Shown here piece after piece: positions 52,671 through 62,679 of a DNA stretch of 64,000 nt. Source of the stretch: Halarchaeum nitratireducens. GTDB lineage: Archaea > Halobacteriota > Halobacteria > Halobacteriales > Halobacteriaceae. Where the stretch lies: assembly GCF_014647155.1 (NCBI RefSeq), contig NZ_BMOQ01000004.1:1-64000 (forward strand), read 5' to 3'. The translations under genes and the position numbers were made by a program. Every line of letters begins with the position of its first letter. Position 1 is the first letter of the stretch. The notes below the pieces were generated by a model. The model did not search any database and had not been told where the DNA came from. It saw only the letters and a program-made list of their open reading frames with translations.

Positions 52671-52857
52671 ACCGCGACGTTGCCGATGCCCGCCAAAAAC
52701 CCTTGCCTTACCGGCGAGGACGGTGTCAGCCGTGGGTACGGGCGAGGCTCGTGGCGCTCTCACTCACGCGACAGGCGGGTGCACCGTCGGTAGACGTTCG
52801 TCCACCGATCCCGTCCCGACGCAAAGCTTGATAACGTATGCCACGGTACTAGTGCGT

Positions 52858-53100
52858 ATGGAACAGAAAGTCCTCGACGTTGATCGGTACGTACCGAGCG
52901 ACTACCTCAAGCGCAAGCTCCTCTCCGGGGAGATCGAGACGCTGACGCTCCACGAGCGCGTCGCGGACCCCGGCGACACCTTCGAGGTACAGGGTGCGAC
53001 GTTCGAGATAACGGCCGTCGAAGTACGCGACGCGGCCGACCTCGACGTCCCCGACGAGGACGGGAACGCCGTCGTCCACTTCTTCGAGCGCGTGGCGTAG
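52858..53100 (+). CDS. Small conserved haloarchaeal protein (ASCH/PUA-like?)
   Basis: An 80-residue protein reading LKRKLLSGEIETLTLHERVADPGDTFEVQGATFEITAVEVRD. The pattern of a helix and strands resembles ASCH/PUA-type RNA-binding domains, but the match is only by eye. A TATA-like TTGATAAC about 27 nt before ATG 52858 supports expression and the start. It converges with asd (stops 3 nt apart). Confidence 0.65.
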   Translation: MEQKVLDVDRYVPSDYLKRKLLSGEIETLTLHERVADPGDTFEVQGATFEITAVEVRDAADLDVPDEDGNAVVHFFERVA

Positions 53101-53103
53101 GGC

Positions 53104-54135
53104 CTAAAGCCAGCCCTCGCGGTCGAGCAGTTCGCCGTTGAGGACGGAGGCGCCCGCGGCTCCGCGGAGCGTGTTGTGCGCGAGCGTGTTGTACTGGACG
53201 CCCGCGGGCGTCTCCTGCACGCCGCCGGCCGCGACCGCCATGCCGTTCCCGAGGAACCGATCGAGGCGCGGCTGCGGGCGATCCGGTTCGTCGAAGGACT
53301 CGATCAGCGGATCGGGCGCGCTCGGGAGGTCCTGCGTCGCCGCGTCGTCGAAGGCATCGTAGACGTCCGCCACCGTCGGATCGTCGCCGAGTTCGGCCCA
53401 GACGTTCTCCAGGTGGCCGTCGAGCGTCGCCACGCGGTTACACGAGGCCGACACCTCGACGTCGTGCCACTGGACCCGGCTCCCGTCGAACTCTCCGAGG
53501 AGCTTGCGCGATTCGGTCTCCATCTTCTCCTCCTCGCCGCCGATGTACGGGATGACGTTGTCGAGGATCTCCATGGACGTCACGCCGGAGTAGCCCGCGC
53601 CGGAGACGGCCTGGAGGGTGGAGACGTGCACGCGCTCCAGCCCGAAGGCGTCGAGCGCGGCGAGCGTCGGGACCATCGTGATCGTCGAGCAGTTCGGGTT
53701 CTTCACGAGCGCGCCGTCCCACCCTCGCTCGTCGCGCTGGACGTCGATGAGGTCGAGGTGGTCGGGGTTGACCTCGGGGATGACGAGCGGGACGTCGTCG
53801 GCGGCGCGCTCGTTCGAGGAGTTCGAGGAGACGACGTATCCCGCCTCGCAGAAGTCCGACTCGACGCGCTCGGCGACCGACGAGGGCAGCGAGGAGAAGA
53901 TCAGATCGACGTCGTCGGGGACGGCCGCGGGCGTCGTCTCGACGACCTCGACGTCCGCGACCGCGTCCGGGATCGGCGTGTCGACGCGCCACTTCGCGGC
54001 CTCGTGGTAGGGGCTCCCGGCCGACTCGGCCGAGGCGGTCAGGGCGGCGATCTCGAACGTCGGGTGCTCGGAGAGCAACTGGATGAACCGCTGTCCGACG
54101 GCACCGGTCGCTCCGAGTACGGCAACGCGTGTCAT
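53104..54135 (-). CDS. asd: Aspartate-semialdehyde dehydrogenase
   Basis: It reduces aspartyl phosphate to the semialdehyde, the branch point to threonine, methionine and lysine. It has 343 residues. NADP motif VLGATGAVGQRF (6-17), catalytic Cys149 in KNPNCSTITMVP, and the archaeal type SGAGYSGVTSMEI segment. It lies in a minus-strand run downstream of rps17e. Functionally it feeds the homoserine kinase gene at 27593. Confidence 0.94.
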   Translation of the reverse strand: MTRVAVLGATGAVGQRFIQLLSEHPTFEIAALTASAESAGSPYHEAAKWRVDTPIPDAVADVEVVETTPAAVPDDVDLIFSSLPSSVAERVESDFCEAGYVVSSNSSNERAADDVPLVIPEVNPDHLDLIDVQRDERGWDGALVKNPNCSTITMVPTLAALDAFGLERVHVSTLQAVSGAGYSGVTSMEILDNVIPYIGGEEEKMETESRKLLGEFDGSRVQWHDVEVSASCNRVATLDGHLENVWAELGDDPTVADVYDAFDDAATQDLPSAPDPLIESFDEPDRPQPRLDRFLGNGMAVAAGGVQETPAGVQYNTLAHNTLRGAAGASVLNGELLDREGWL

Positions 54136-54183
54136 TACCTCACAGAAGACGTGAGGACGACAAAGTGGCTTCGGTTTGGACGC

Positions 54184-54363
54184 TCAGTTCCGCTTGTGCG
54201 TGATGTAGCCCGCGATCCGGTTGCGGACCTCCTTGGACTCGATGTTCGTGAGTTCGGAGACCGCGTCCTTGTTGTGCTCGAAGTCCTGACGGCTGAACGC
54301 GTCCGGGTATCGTTCGAGGAGGATGTTCCCCGTCTTCTTGACGTAGTCGGGCTTGATGGCCAT
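54184..54363 (-). CDS. rps17e: 30S ribosomal protein S17e
   Basis: A 59-residue archaeal/eukaryotic ribosomal protein. It starts [23 protein letters not shown], continues [14 protein letters not shown] and ends [12 protein letters not shown], all typical of S17e. The start at ATG 54363 gives the usual archaeal length. It sits between the dihydrouridine synthase-like gene and asd on the same strand, with short gaps. Confidence 0.95.
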   Translation of the reverse strand: MAIKPDYVKKTGNILLERYPDAFSRQDFEHNKDAVSELTNIESKEVRNRIAGYITHKRN

Positions 54364-54386
54364 GGTCGCAGTTCGACCGGGGAGCG

Positions 54387-55229
54387 TTAAAACGTTCTGT
54401 CTTCGACTCTCCCGCCGACTCCCGCCGACCGCCCCCGCGCGTCCGCGAACCACTCGGTGACGGCGTTGCGTACCCGCGCGCGCACCATCGAGTCGTCGCT
54501 CGGCCGACCGATCGAGACCGCGTCCGCGCCGTACGCGAGGTACTCGCGCACCGTCTCACGGTCCCGCACGCCGTTGTTGGCGATCAGGACCCCGTCGAAG
54601 GCCGCGCGGACGCTCGCCACGACGCCCTCCGCGTCCATCGCGTCGACGTGCAGGACGGTCGCGCCCGCCTCGTCGAGGGCGCCCGCGAGCGCCGGCAGAT
54701 CGACGCCCGACACCGCCGCGCGGACCTTCACGCTCGTCGTCGCGCCTTCGTCGCTCGCCGCCGCGACGATGTCACACAGCCGATCGGTGTCCGCGAGCAG
54801 CGTCTCGCCCGCGCCCGCCGCGCACATCTCGGATTGGCGACAGTGCGCGTTCACCTCCAGGAGCGCGTCGCGCGCCGCGCAGACGCGGGCGACGGGGCGG
54901 ATCGCCTCCGGCGTCGTCGCACGGACGTTCACCCCCGCGTCGATCGGTGCGTCCGCGAGGCGTTCGAGCTCGTCGGCGACGAACGCCACGGGATCGTCCG
55001 GCAGGAACTCCTCTCGGTTCCGGTCGGCGACCATGCGCTCCGCCGCCGCTCTGGTGGGGTCGTCGACCGCGATCCCGCCGAGGAACGCGAGGCCGGCCTC
55101 GCCGCTCGCGTCGCGCGCCCACTCGGCGTCCGCCTCCCCGGAGAGGCTGGCGAGCGCGACCTGCGGGCGGAAGTCCGCGCCGGTATCTCGGTCCGCGTTC
55201 GCGTCCGTCTCCGCGTCCGACTCACCCAT
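54387..55229 (-). CDS. tRNA-dihydrouridine synthase-like flavoprotein
   Basis: A 280-residue TIM-barrel protein. The active-site equivalent of the Dus NxGCP motif appears as [18 protein letters not shown] (about 134-151), with Cys in a shifted position. SVKVRAAV precedes a segment ending VDAMD, where Dus enzymes have the K and H flavin ligands, and [27 protein letters not shown] closes the barrel. It diverges from canonical Dus, so activity on tRNA is uncertain. It overlaps cofD by 8 nt, and the same pairing occurs in other haloarchaea as I recall. Confidence 0.72.
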   Translation of the reverse strand: MGESDAETDANADRDTGADFRPQVALASLSGEADAEWARDASGEAGLAFLGGIAVDDPTRAAAERMVADRNREEFLPDDPVAFVADELERLADAPIDAGVNVRATTPEAIRPVARVCAARDALLEVNAHCRQSEMCAAGAGETLLADTDRLCDIVAAASDEGATTSVKVRAAVSGVDLPALAGALDEAGATVLHVDAMDAEGVVASVRAAFDGVLIANNGVRDRETVREYLAYGADAVSIGRPSDDSMVRARVRNAVTEWFADARGRSAGVGGRVEDRTF

Positions 55230-56343
55230 CGACGGCCTCCAGCGCGTCCGCGCAGGCGCGAGCGACGCGCGCCGCGTCCGCGTCGTCGTCCATGCGCGTG
55301 TCCGTGCGGACGACCGGCCGATCGAGCGCCGTCCCGTCCTCGGTATCGAGCACGAACGCGTCCGCGAAGTCGTAGGCCTCGGCGACGCCCGCCGTGCTGG
55401 GCTCGCGGCCCGTCGCGCGCATGAGGTCGTCCGCCGGTCCGCTGAACACCTCGTCCTCCACGAACGGCGAGACGGCGACCACGGGCGTCTCGCGGAGCGC
55501 CTCGCGCACGCCGTCGAGGGCGAGCAGCGGTCCGAGGCTCGTCACGGGGTTCGACGGCCCGACGATCACGGGCTCGCGGAGCGCCTCGCGCACCGCGTCG
55601 GTCGGTTCGGCCTCGTCAGCGCCGCGGAACTCCACGGCCGCGACGTCGACGTCGGCGCGCCGGTCCACCCAGAACTCCTGGAAGTGCATGACCTCATCGC
55701 CGGTCCCCCGCGCGTCGCCGTGCGACGCGTCGCTCGCGGTGTCACCGCTCGCGCTGTGTGCAGCCTCGCTTCGGTCGGCCGCGTGGCTCACGGCGTCGCC
55801 GTTCGCGCGGTCCGCGTCGCTGCGCGACGCGTGGATCAGCGTCGCCACCGGGTCGTCGCTCATCGGGAGGAGGGTGAGATCGAGGTCGAAGGCGTCCGCG
55901 AGCGTCCGCGTGACCTCCGTGAGGCTCTTGCCCTCGTCGAGGAGGCTCGTCCGTAAGAGGTGGACGGCGCGGTCCCGATCGCCGATCGTCATGAACTCGC
56001 GCGCCCCGGAGAAGCGCCGCCAGCGCGCGACGTCGCGGCCCGCGGTCTGCGCCTCGGCGTCGAGGTAGCGCGGCCCCGAATCGAGGCCCGCGCGCTCCGC
56101 GAGCGAGTCGAGCTCGTCGTGCGTCTCGTGGGTGTCGCCCTCGATCCCCCACCAGAACTCCCGGTCGAGGACGCCGCCGCGATCGAAGAGCACCGTGTCG
56201 AGGTCCGGCGAGACGAGGACGCCACCGAGTTCGACGTCGTCGCCCGTGTTGGCGACCACCGTCGTCTCCGCCGGGTCGAAGATCTCGGCCGCGCCGGCGA
56301 GGAGCTTGGGGGTCCCGGTCCCCCCGGAGAGGAACGTCGGCAT
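55222..56343 (-). CDS. cofD: 2-phospho-L-lactate transferase (coenzyme F420 biosynthesis)
   Basis: It transfers the lactyl- or enolpyruvyl-phosphate moiety onto Fo to form F420-0. It has 373 residues. The signature [19 protein letters not shown] opens the protein, followed by [26 protein letters not shown], and ITSDGVR-like segments are replaced by [18 protein letters not shown] later. An unusual acidic Ala/Ser insertion (about 190-220) is probably a haloarchaeal loop. It is co-transcribed with the dihydrouridine-synthase-like gene downstream. Confidence 0.93.
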   Translation of the reverse strand: MPTFLSGGTGTPKLLAGAAEIFDPAETTVVANTGDDVELGGVLVSPDLDTVLFDRGGVLDREFWWGIEGDTHETHDELDSLAERAGLDSGPRYLDAEAQTAGRDVARWRRFSGAREFMTIGDRDRAVHLLRTSLLDEGKSLTEVTRTLADAFDLDLTLLPMSDDPVATLIHASRSDADRANGDAVSHAADRSEAAHSASGDTASDASHGDARGTGDEVMHFQEFWVDRRADVDVAAVEFRGADEAEPTDAVREALREPVIVGPSNPVTSLGPLLALDGVREALRETPVVAVSPFVEDEVFSGPADDLMRATGREPSTAGVAEAYDFADAFVLDTEDGTALDRPVVRTDTRMDDDADAARVARACADALEAVDG

Positions 56344-56417
56344 GGATCCCGAGAGGAACGGCGAGCGGTAAACGCTTGCGTCAGCGGTGGGCGACGAGCG
56401 CGGTGACTACTCCGCGA

Positions 56418-57254
56418 TCACGCGGTCGTCGTCGTGGTCGTCGTATCGCTGCTCGTCGACGTCTCGGTCGCAGTCGCGGACGTCGAAGTCGTCGTTTCGT
56501 TGCTCGCCGTCTCGTTGGCGAAGCGCTGTTCGGCCTGACTCAGCCACGCGGGCGTCGGATCGGTCGAGCCGATCGCGGTGTAGGTCCGCGTCGAGTCGAG
56601 CGTGGCCTGTTCGGTCGACACGTGGAACTGCTGGCGCTTCACGACCCCGTCGCTCGTGATGCCGAGCTGGACGGTGACGTTCGCCTCGCTGGCGTTCCCG
56701 AAGGCGGAGGTGTTCGCGATCGGCAGCGTCTCGGGGTGCGCGACGTACGTGTGGAGCGTCGATCCGTCGAACGTCGTCGTCCCGTCGTACGTGAAGTTCG
56801 TGCGCTCCGTGACCGAGGCCACACCGGGCGACGCGTACGCGCTCGCGTTCGCCGAGCGCAACGCGCCCTGCGCGAACGCCGTGCGGTTGCCGGTGGCGAT
56901 GCGGGTGTAGGCGGTCCCGTTCGGTCCCTGATACACCTGACTGTCCCGCGCTCCCTGCATGATTCGCAGGGAGTACGCGTTCGTGTCGAGGTCCGCGCGC
57001 ACCGCGGTCAGACGCGAGGCGGACTGGCCGCTCGCGTAGCTGGCGTTCGACTGAACGCGGTAGGTGAAGCTCCCCGCGTCGCGGACCGCGTCGGCGTGTA
57101 CCCGGTCGATCTGCGTTCCGTTCAGCGGCGTCTGGTAGGGCTGGGCGGTCGTCGCGTCGCCGCTCGTCCCTTGCGGACCGGAGATCGCGCTACAGCCCGC
57201 GAGGGCCACTAGCGCGACGAGACAGAGAGCGGCAAACACTTTCCTGTGGCGCAC
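56418..57254 (-). CDS. Secreted lipoprotein, unknown function
   Basis: A 278-residue lipoprotein. The signal MRHRKVFAALCLVALVALAG is followed by the lipobox Cys21 (LAGCS). The body has Asn/Thr-rich strands with many N-glycosylation sequons, and the C-terminus is a run of Thr/Ser (about 250-278), typical for surface-anchored, glycosylated haloarchaeal proteins. The middle resembles LolA/LppX-like beta folds by pattern only. GTG 57254 is chosen for the positively charged signal start. Confidence 0.78.
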   Translation of the reverse strand: MRHRKVFAALCLVALVALAGCSAISGPQGTSGDATTAQPYQTPLNGTQIDRVHADAVRDAGSFTYRVQSNASYASGQSASRLTAVRADLDTNAYSLRIMQGARDSQVYQGPNGTAYTRIATGNRTAFAQGALRSANASAYASPGVASVTERTNFTYDGTTTFDGSTLHTYVAHPETLPIANTSAFGNASEANVTVQLGITSDGVVKRQQFHVSTEQATLDSTRTYTAIGSTDPTPAWLSQAEQRFANETASNETTTSTSATATETSTSSDTTTTTTTA

Positions 57255-57344
57255 GCCCGGAAGTCGGGACGCCCTCCGGTATAAGCTGTCGATCCGTCGC
57301 ACGCCCCCGGCCGTTTTTGTAGGGCGGCGCGCGAACCACCGACC

Positions 57345-58589
57345 GTGACGACGATCAAGGACAGCGTCCACGACCACATCGAGGTGCGCGGCGTCGCGGC
57401 CGCCCTCCTCGATACGCCGCCCGTCCAGCGCCTCCGGCGCGTCCACCAGCTCGGCACCGCGAGCCTCGTCTACCCCGCCGCGAACCACACCCGCTTCGAG
57501 CACAGCCTCGGGGTCTACCACCTCGCCCGCGAGGCGCTCGACAGCCTCGACGTGGACGGCGCCCGGGCGAAACGCGTTCGCGCCGCCGCGATCCTCCACG
57601 ATGCCGGCCACGGCCCGTTCAGCCACGCGATCGAGGACCTGATCCACGACCGGACCGGGAAGTACCACGACGACGTCGACGACCTGCTCGGCTCGGGGGA
57701 CGTCGCCCGCGTCCTCGATGAGCACGGCCTCGATCCCGCGCGCGTCGCGGCGATGGTGCGCGGCGAGGGCGACCTCGCGGGGATCGTCGCGGGCGAACTC
57801 GACGTGGACCGCATGGACTACCTCGTGCGCGACGCCCACCACACCGGCGTCCCGTACGGGACGATCGACCACGGGCGTCTCGTGCGCGCGCTCACCCGCC
57901 ACGACGGCGCACTCGTGCTCGACGAGGGGAACGTTCAGAGCGCCGAATCGCTCCTGCTCGCGCGCGCCCTGATGAACCCGACCGTCTACAACCACCACGT
58001 CGCGCGGATCTCGACGGCGATGCTCCGCCGCGCCGCCGAGCGCCTGCTGGCGACCACGGAGACGACGCCCGAGACCCTCCGCCGGATGGACGATCCCGCG
58101 CTCCGGACGGCGCTCCGCGACCGCGACGCGAGCGCCGCCTTCGCCCGACGCCTCGATCGACGCGACCTCTACAAGCGCGCCGTCTGGGCGGAGATGGCCG
58201 ACGTCGCGGACGATCCGTTCGCGGACGACCCCGTCCTCGACGCCGACGGGGGCGAGGTCCGCGGGTACGAGCGCGAGATCGCCGCCCGGGCCGGCGTGGA
58301 CCGCGACGCGGTCCTCCTCGACGTCCGCGAGCGCCCGACGATGCGCGAATCCGACTCGCGCGTCCTCGTCAACGGGGAGGTCCGGCGGCTCGACGAGCAG
58401 TCGACGCTCGTGCGCGCGCTCCAGATGGCCCAGCGCGAACAGTGGCGCCTCGGCGTCTACGCGCCCCCCGACGAGGTGGACGCCGTCGGCCGCGCCGCCG
58501 TCGACGTCCTCGGTCTCGACATCGACGGCGCGCTCGTCAACGAGACGACGCGCGGCCAGTACAACCTCGGTGACTTCGGGGAGAACTAA
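57345..58589 (+). CDS. HD-domain phosphohydrolase (dNTPase/SAMHD1-like)
   Basis: A 414-residue HD-family phosphohydrolase. The metal-binding residues are in NHTRFEHSLGVYHLA (His), ILHDAGHGPFSHAIED (HD), and the later Asp in DRMDYLVRDAHHTG. SAMHD1/dGTPase-like members cleave dNTPs, but many archaeal ones have unknown substrates. The start is GTG 57345. It leads a pair with the amidohydrolase gene 24 nt downstream. Confidence 0.88.
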   Translation: MTTIKDSVHDHIEVRGVAAALLDTPPVQRLRRVHQLGTASLVYPAANHTRFEHSLGVYHLAREALDSLDVDGARAKRVRAAAILHDAGHGPFSHAIEDLIHDRTGKYHDDVDDLLGSGDVARVLDEHGLDPARVAAMVRGEGDLAGIVAGELDVDRMDYLVRDAHHTGVPYGTIDHGRLVRALTRHDGALVLDEGNVQSAESLLLARALMNPTVYNHHVARISTAMLRRAAERLLATTETTPETLRRMDDPALRTALRDRDASAAFARRLDRRDLYKRAVWAEMADVADDPFADDPVLDADGGEVRGYEREIAARAGVDRDAVLLDVRERPTMRESDSRVLVNGEVRRLDEQSTLVRALQMAQREQWRLGVYAPPDEVDAVGRAAVDVLGLDIDGALVNETTRGQYNLGDFGEN

Positions 58590-58613
58590 ACCGATGTACC
58601 ACGCAGACGACCC

Positions 58614-59630
58614 ATGGAGCTAGAGGGAACGATCCTCGCGGGCCGCGACTTCGCGGCCGTCGAGGGGCGCGTCGTCGTCGAGGACGGAGAGATCGTCGCC
58701 GTCGAGGAGGCGAGCGTGGACAGCGACGACATCGTCCTCCCGGCGTTCGTGAACGCGCACACGCACATCGGGGACTCGATCGCGAAGGACGCCGGGCGCG
58801 GGCTCTCCCTCGAAGAGCTCGTCGCGCCGCCCGACGGACTGAAACACCGCCTCCTGCGCGAGGCGGACCGCACGGCCCTCGTCGAGGGGATGCGCCGCTC
58901 GCTGTCCTTCATGGCGGAGTCGGGGACCGCGGCGACGCTGGAGTTCCGCGAGGGCGGCGTGCCGGGCGTGGAAGCGCTGCGCGACGCGAGCGACGGGATC
59001 GAGATCGACGCGCTCGCGTTCGGGCGCGACGACCCCGACGTCCTCGACGTTTCCGATGGGTACGGCGCGAGCGGCGCGAACGACGCCGACTTCGCGGTCG
59101 AGCGCGGCCGGGCGCGCGACGCCGGCAAACCCTTCGCCATCCACGCCGGCGAGGTCGACGCGACCGACATCCACCCCGCGATCGACCTCGACCCCGACCT
59201 GCTCGTCCACATGGTCCACGCCGACGACGAGCACCTCGCGCGCGTCGCGGACGACGGGATCCCGATCGCCGTCTGCCCGCGATCCAACCTCGTGACCGAC
59301 GTCGGCCTCCCGGACGTCCCCGATCTCCTCGCGCACACGACGGTCGCGCTCGGGACGGACAACGTGATGTTGAACTCGCCGTCAATGTTCCGCGAGATGG
59401 CCTATACGGCCAAACGCTACGACGCGACGGCCGTCGAGGTCCTGCGGATGGCGACGACCGCCGGCGCGGAGATCGCCGGGCGAAACGACGGCCTGATCGA
59501 GGCGGGACGGGACGCGAACCTCCTCGTCCTCGACGGCGACACGCACAACCTCGCCGGCTACCGCGATCCCGTGCGCGCGGCGGTGCGGCGCGCGGGCGCG
59601 AGCGACGTGAAGCGCGTCCTCCACGCCTGA
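58614..59630 (+). CDS. Amidohydrolase superfamily metal-dependent hydrolase
   Basis: A 338-residue TIM-barrel hydrolase. Metal ligands: FVNAHTHIGD (His-x-His), FAIHAGEVD, MVHADDEH, and ALGTDNVMLNSPSMF for the distal Asp. It belongs near the SsnA/cytosine-deaminase/guanine-deaminase-like group. The substrate is unknown; the HD phosphohydrolase upstream could imply a nucleotide-salvage role. Length is slightly short for deaminases. Confidence 0.83.
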   Translation: MELEGTILAGRDFAAVEGRVVVEDGEIVAVEEASVDSDDIVLPAFVNAHTHIGDSIAKDAGRGLSLEELVAPPDGLKHRLLREADRTALVEGMRRSLSFMAESGTAATLEFREGGVPGVEALRDASDGIEIDALAFGRDDPDVLDVSDGYGASGANDADFAVERGRARDAGKPFAIHAGEVDATDIHPAIDLDPDLLVHMVHADDEHLARVADDGIPIAVCPRSNLVTDVGLPDVPDLLAHTTVALGTDNVMLNSPSMFREMAYTAKRYDATAVEVLRMATTAGAEIAGRNDGLIEAGRDANLLVLDGDTHNLAGYRDPVRAAVRRAGASDVKRVLHA

Positions 59631-59642
59631 CTCGCACTCGCA

Positions 59643-60593
59643 CTACTCCGCGGGGCGGAGGTGTTCGCAGTCGCCGGCGTGGACGATCCGGCGCTCGGCT
59701 CCGGTGTCGACGACGAGCGCGCCGGTGTCCGTCACGTCGACGGCCTCGCCGACGATCGTCTCCGAGGGGAGCGTGACGCGCACGCGACGGCCGAGCGTCG
59801 CCGCGTGCTCGCGCCACGCCGCACGGGCCGCGTCCGGATCGTCGCGCAGGTCGTCGAAGCGTTCCAACACGCGCTGGACGAGCACGCGGCGATCGACGGG
59901 GTCGCCGCCGCGCTCGACGAGGAGGCTCGTCGCGTCCGCCGGCAGCGCGTCGCCCGCCACGTTCGCGTTCAGCCCGAGGCCGGAGATCACCCACGACACC
60001 CGCTCGGCCTCGCCCTCCATCTCGGTGAGGATCCCCGCGAGCTTCCGCCCGCCGCGCTCGGCGTCGGGGTCGAGGACGAGGAGGTCGTTCGGCCACTTGA
60101 TCCGCGCGTCGACGCCCGCCTCGCGGACGGCCCCGCAGGCGGCGGCGCCGGCGGCGATCGTGAGCAGCGAGACGCGCGAGGGGGCGAGCGCCGGCCGGCA
60201 GACGACGCTCAGCCAGACGCCGCCCGACGGTGACGACCACGCGCGATCGAGACGGCCGCGACCGCCCGTCTGCTCGTCGGCGAGGACGACGACGTCCGTC
60301 GCGCCGTCGGCCGCGAGCTCGCGCGCACGATCGTTCGTGCTCGGGATGCTGTCGTGATACTCGACCTCGAAGGGCGCTTCACAGCCGTACTCGACGGCGA
60401 GCCCGCCGAACTCCGGGATCGCGTCGAGGACGTATCCCTCGTCGGTGCTCTCGATGGCGAAGCCGGCCTCGCGCAGCGACTCGACGTGCTTCCACACCGC
60501 GGCCCGCGAGACGCCGAGGCGGTCGGCGAGCGCGGGGCCGGCGACGGGACCGGCCGCGAGCGCGTCGAGGATCGCGCGGCGCGTGTCGTTCAT
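59643..60593 (-). CDS. birA: Biotin-protein ligase with N-terminal HTH (BirA type)
   Basis: It attaches biotin to carboxylase carrier proteins. It has 316 residues. The N-terminal winged helix (1-60: ILDALAAGPVAGPALADRLGVSRAAVWKHVESL) makes it a potential biotin-dependent repressor. Catalytic loop ADEQTGGRGRLDRAWSSP and IKWPNDLLV are typical, with a C-terminal SH3-like domain. It lies 175 nt downstream of the biotin carboxylase/BCCP gene, its substrate, on the same strand. Confidence 0.95.
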   Translation of the reverse strand: MNDTRRAILDALAAGPVAGPALADRLGVSRAAVWKHVESLREAGFAIESTDEGYVLDAIPEFGGLAVEYGCEAPFEVEYHDSIPSTNDRARELAADGATDVVVLADEQTGGRGRLDRAWSSPSGGVWLSVVCRPALAPSRVSLLTIAAGAAACGAVREAGVDARIKWPNDLLVLDPDAERGGRKLAGILTEMEGEAERVSWVISGLGLNANVAGDALPADATSLLVERGGDPVDRRVLVQRVLERFDDLRDDPDAARAAWREHAATLGRRVRVTLPSETIVGEAVDVTDTGALVVDTGAERRIVHAGDCEHLRPAE

Positions 60594-60768
60594 GCTCGCG
60601 GGTAGGTGATCCGGCGATAAGAACGCCTCCCCTCGCGGTCGGTCCGCCCGACCGACCGCGAGACTCCGCGGCGTGCGTCCAGTACGCTCGGCGCCGCTCG
60701 CTCACGCATCGCTCGCTCAGCGCCCGCTTGTTCCCGTTCGGCCACGCCCTCGCTCGTTCGGCTGTGCC

Positions 60769-62568
60769 TCAGTCGATGACGACGAGCGTATCGCCCATGT
60801 CGACGCTCTCCCCCTCCGCGACGGGGACCTGCGAGACGGTCCCGCCGTGGGACGCGACGACGTCGTTCTCCATCTTCATCGCCTCCAAGACGACGAGGAC
60901 GTCGCCGGGTTCGACGACGTCGCCGGGTTCGACGTCGACGGAGAGGATCGTCCCCTGCATCTCCGCCGCGACGGTCTCGCCGCCGCCCTCGACGACCGTC
61001 TCTCCCTCGTCGTCCGCCACGTACGCGGGCGGCTCGGCGCCGTCGTCGTCGCCGATCCCGTCGAGGTCGACGTCGCCGAGCGCGGGTGCGTCGTGGGATT
61101 CGAGGGACACCTCGAAGCGCTTGCCGTTCACCTCGACGGTGAACTCGCGCTCGTTCGTCTCCGCGTCGTCCGCCGGGGCGCTCGCTTCGCTCCCCCAGCG
61201 CTCTTGGGCTTCGAGGAGACGCGTCTCGTCGAAGCGCTCGTCGAGGTACGTCGTCGTGTGTTCGCCGGCGACGAAGCGCTCGTCGTCGAGCATCAGCCGG
61301 TGGAAGGGGACGACGGTGACGATGCCCTCGATCTCGTACTCGGCGAGCGTACGCCTCGCTCGCGCGATGCACTCGGCGCGATCGCTCCCCGAGACGATCA
61401 GCTTCGCCACCATCGAATCGTAGTCGGTGACGAGGTCGTCGCCCTGCCGGAGCGCGTCGTCGACGCGGACGCCCGGCCCGCCCGGCGGGTCGTACGTCTC
61501 CAGCGTGCCGCCGGTCGCGGGCGCGAAGTCGTCCGCGGCGTTCTCGGCGTTGATCCGGAACTCAATCGCGTGGCCCTCGACGTCCACGTCGTCCTGCGCG
61601 AAGTCGATCTCCTCACCCGCGGCGACGCGGAGTTGCCACTTCACGATGTCGATGCCGGTGATCTCCTCGGTGACGGTGTGCTCGACCTGGATGCGGGTGT
61701 TCACTTCGAGGAAGTAGAACTCGCCGTCGGCGACGAGGAACTCGACCGTCCCGGCGTTCACGTAGTCGGCGGCCGCGACGCCGCGGCGGGCGGCCGCGTG
61801 GATCTCCTCGCGGAGGTCGCCCTCAAGGGTGGGGCTCGGCCCCTCCTCGATGATCTTCTGGTGGCGTCGCTGCAGGGAGCAGTCGCGCTCGCCGAGGTGC
61901 CGGACGGTCCCGTGCTCGTCCGCGAGGACCTGTACCTCGATGTGTTTCGGGTCCGCGAGGTAGCGTTCGAGGTAGACGGCGTCGTTCCCGAAGTAGGCCT
62001 CGCCCTCGCGTCTCGCGGCGTCGAGTTGCGCCTCGATCTCGCTCGCCGCCTCGACGACCTTCATGCCGCGTCCGCCGCCACCCCCCTCGGCCTTGATGGC
62101 GATCGGGTAGCCGTGGCGATCGCCGAACGCCCGGACCTCGTCGGGGTCCGTGACGGGCTCCGTGGTGCCGGGGACGATCGGGACGTCCGCGTCGTCCATC
62201 ACCTCGCGCGCGCCGGTCTTCTCGCCGAGTCGGCGCATCGACTCGGACGATGGGCCGACCCACGTCACGCCGTCGGTGTCCTCGACGCGCGCCGCGAAGT
62301 CGGCGTTCTCCGCGAGGAAGCCGTATCCCGGGTGGATCGCGTCGGCGCCCGACTCCTTCGCGGCCGCGACGATGGCCTCGCCGTCGAGGTACGACTCGGC
62401 GGCGCGGGCCGGTCCGACGCGGTAGGCCTCGTCCGCGTACCGGACGTGGCCGGCGTGCTTGTCGGCCTCCGAGTAGACCGCGACCGTCTCGACACCGAGG
62501 TCCGCGCACGCCCGCATCACGCGCACGGCTATCTCCCCCCGGTTCGCGACGAGCACCTTCTCGAACAT
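60769..62568 (-). CDS. accC: Biotin carboxylase fused to biotin carrier (acetyl/propionyl-CoA carboxylase alpha)
   Basis: It carboxylates biotin with ATP and bicarbonate and carries it to a carboxyltransferase. It has 599 residues. The biotin carboxylase part (1-450) starts [18 protein letters not shown] and has [11 protein letters not shown] and [20 protein letters not shown]. The C-terminal BCCP carries EAMKMEND with the biotinylated Lys565. It is followed on the same strand by birA. The carboxyltransferase subunit is not in the window. I prefer ATG 62568 to a slightly longer start. Confidence 0.94.
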   Translation of the reverse strand: MFEKVLVANRGEIAVRVMRACADLGVETVAVYSEADKHAGHVRYADEAYRVGPARAAESYLDGEAIVAAAKESGADAIHPGYGFLAENADFAARVEDTDGVTWVGPSSESMRRLGEKTGAREVMDDADVPIVPGTTEPVTDPDEVRAFGDRHGYPIAIKAEGGGGGRGMKVVEAASEIEAQLDAARREGEAYFGNDAVYLERYLADPKHIEVQVLADEHGTVRHLGERDCSLQRRHQKIIEEGPSPTLEGDLREEIHAAARRGVAAADYVNAGTVEFLVADGEFYFLEVNTRIQVEHTVTEEITGIDIVKWQLRVAAGEEIDFAQDDVDVEGHAIEFRINAENAADDFAPATGGTLETYDPPGGPGVRVDDALRQGDDLVTDYDSMVAKLIVSGSDRAECIARARRTLAEYEIEGIVTVVPFHRLMLDDERFVAGEHTTTYLDERFDETRLLEAQERWGSEASAPADDAETNEREFTVEVNGKRFEVSLESHDAPALGDVDLDGIGDDDGAEPPAYVADDEGETVVEGGGETVAAEMQGTILSVDVEPGDVVEPGDVLVVLEAMKMENDVVASHGGTVSQVPVAEGESVDMGDTLVVID

Positions 62569-62679
62569 ACGACCACTTCCGACAGCGATCACGTTAGCGT
62601 GTCGATTCGTGTTATCGACGATCGTCGGGACGGCGAGGCGACACCCCTATGTCCCCGAGGGCGCTCCCGGCGGAGGGAC

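Noticed and set aside
52158-52793. 211-codon plus-strand frame across the structured gap and the winged-helix gene
   Set aside because: Basic, Pro/Gly-rich and not halophilic; runs antisense to a credible gene.
60594-60768. Possible small gene or repeat between birA and the carboxylase gene
   Set aside because: Only GC-rich CGCTCGCTC-type low complexity and no protein-like frame.
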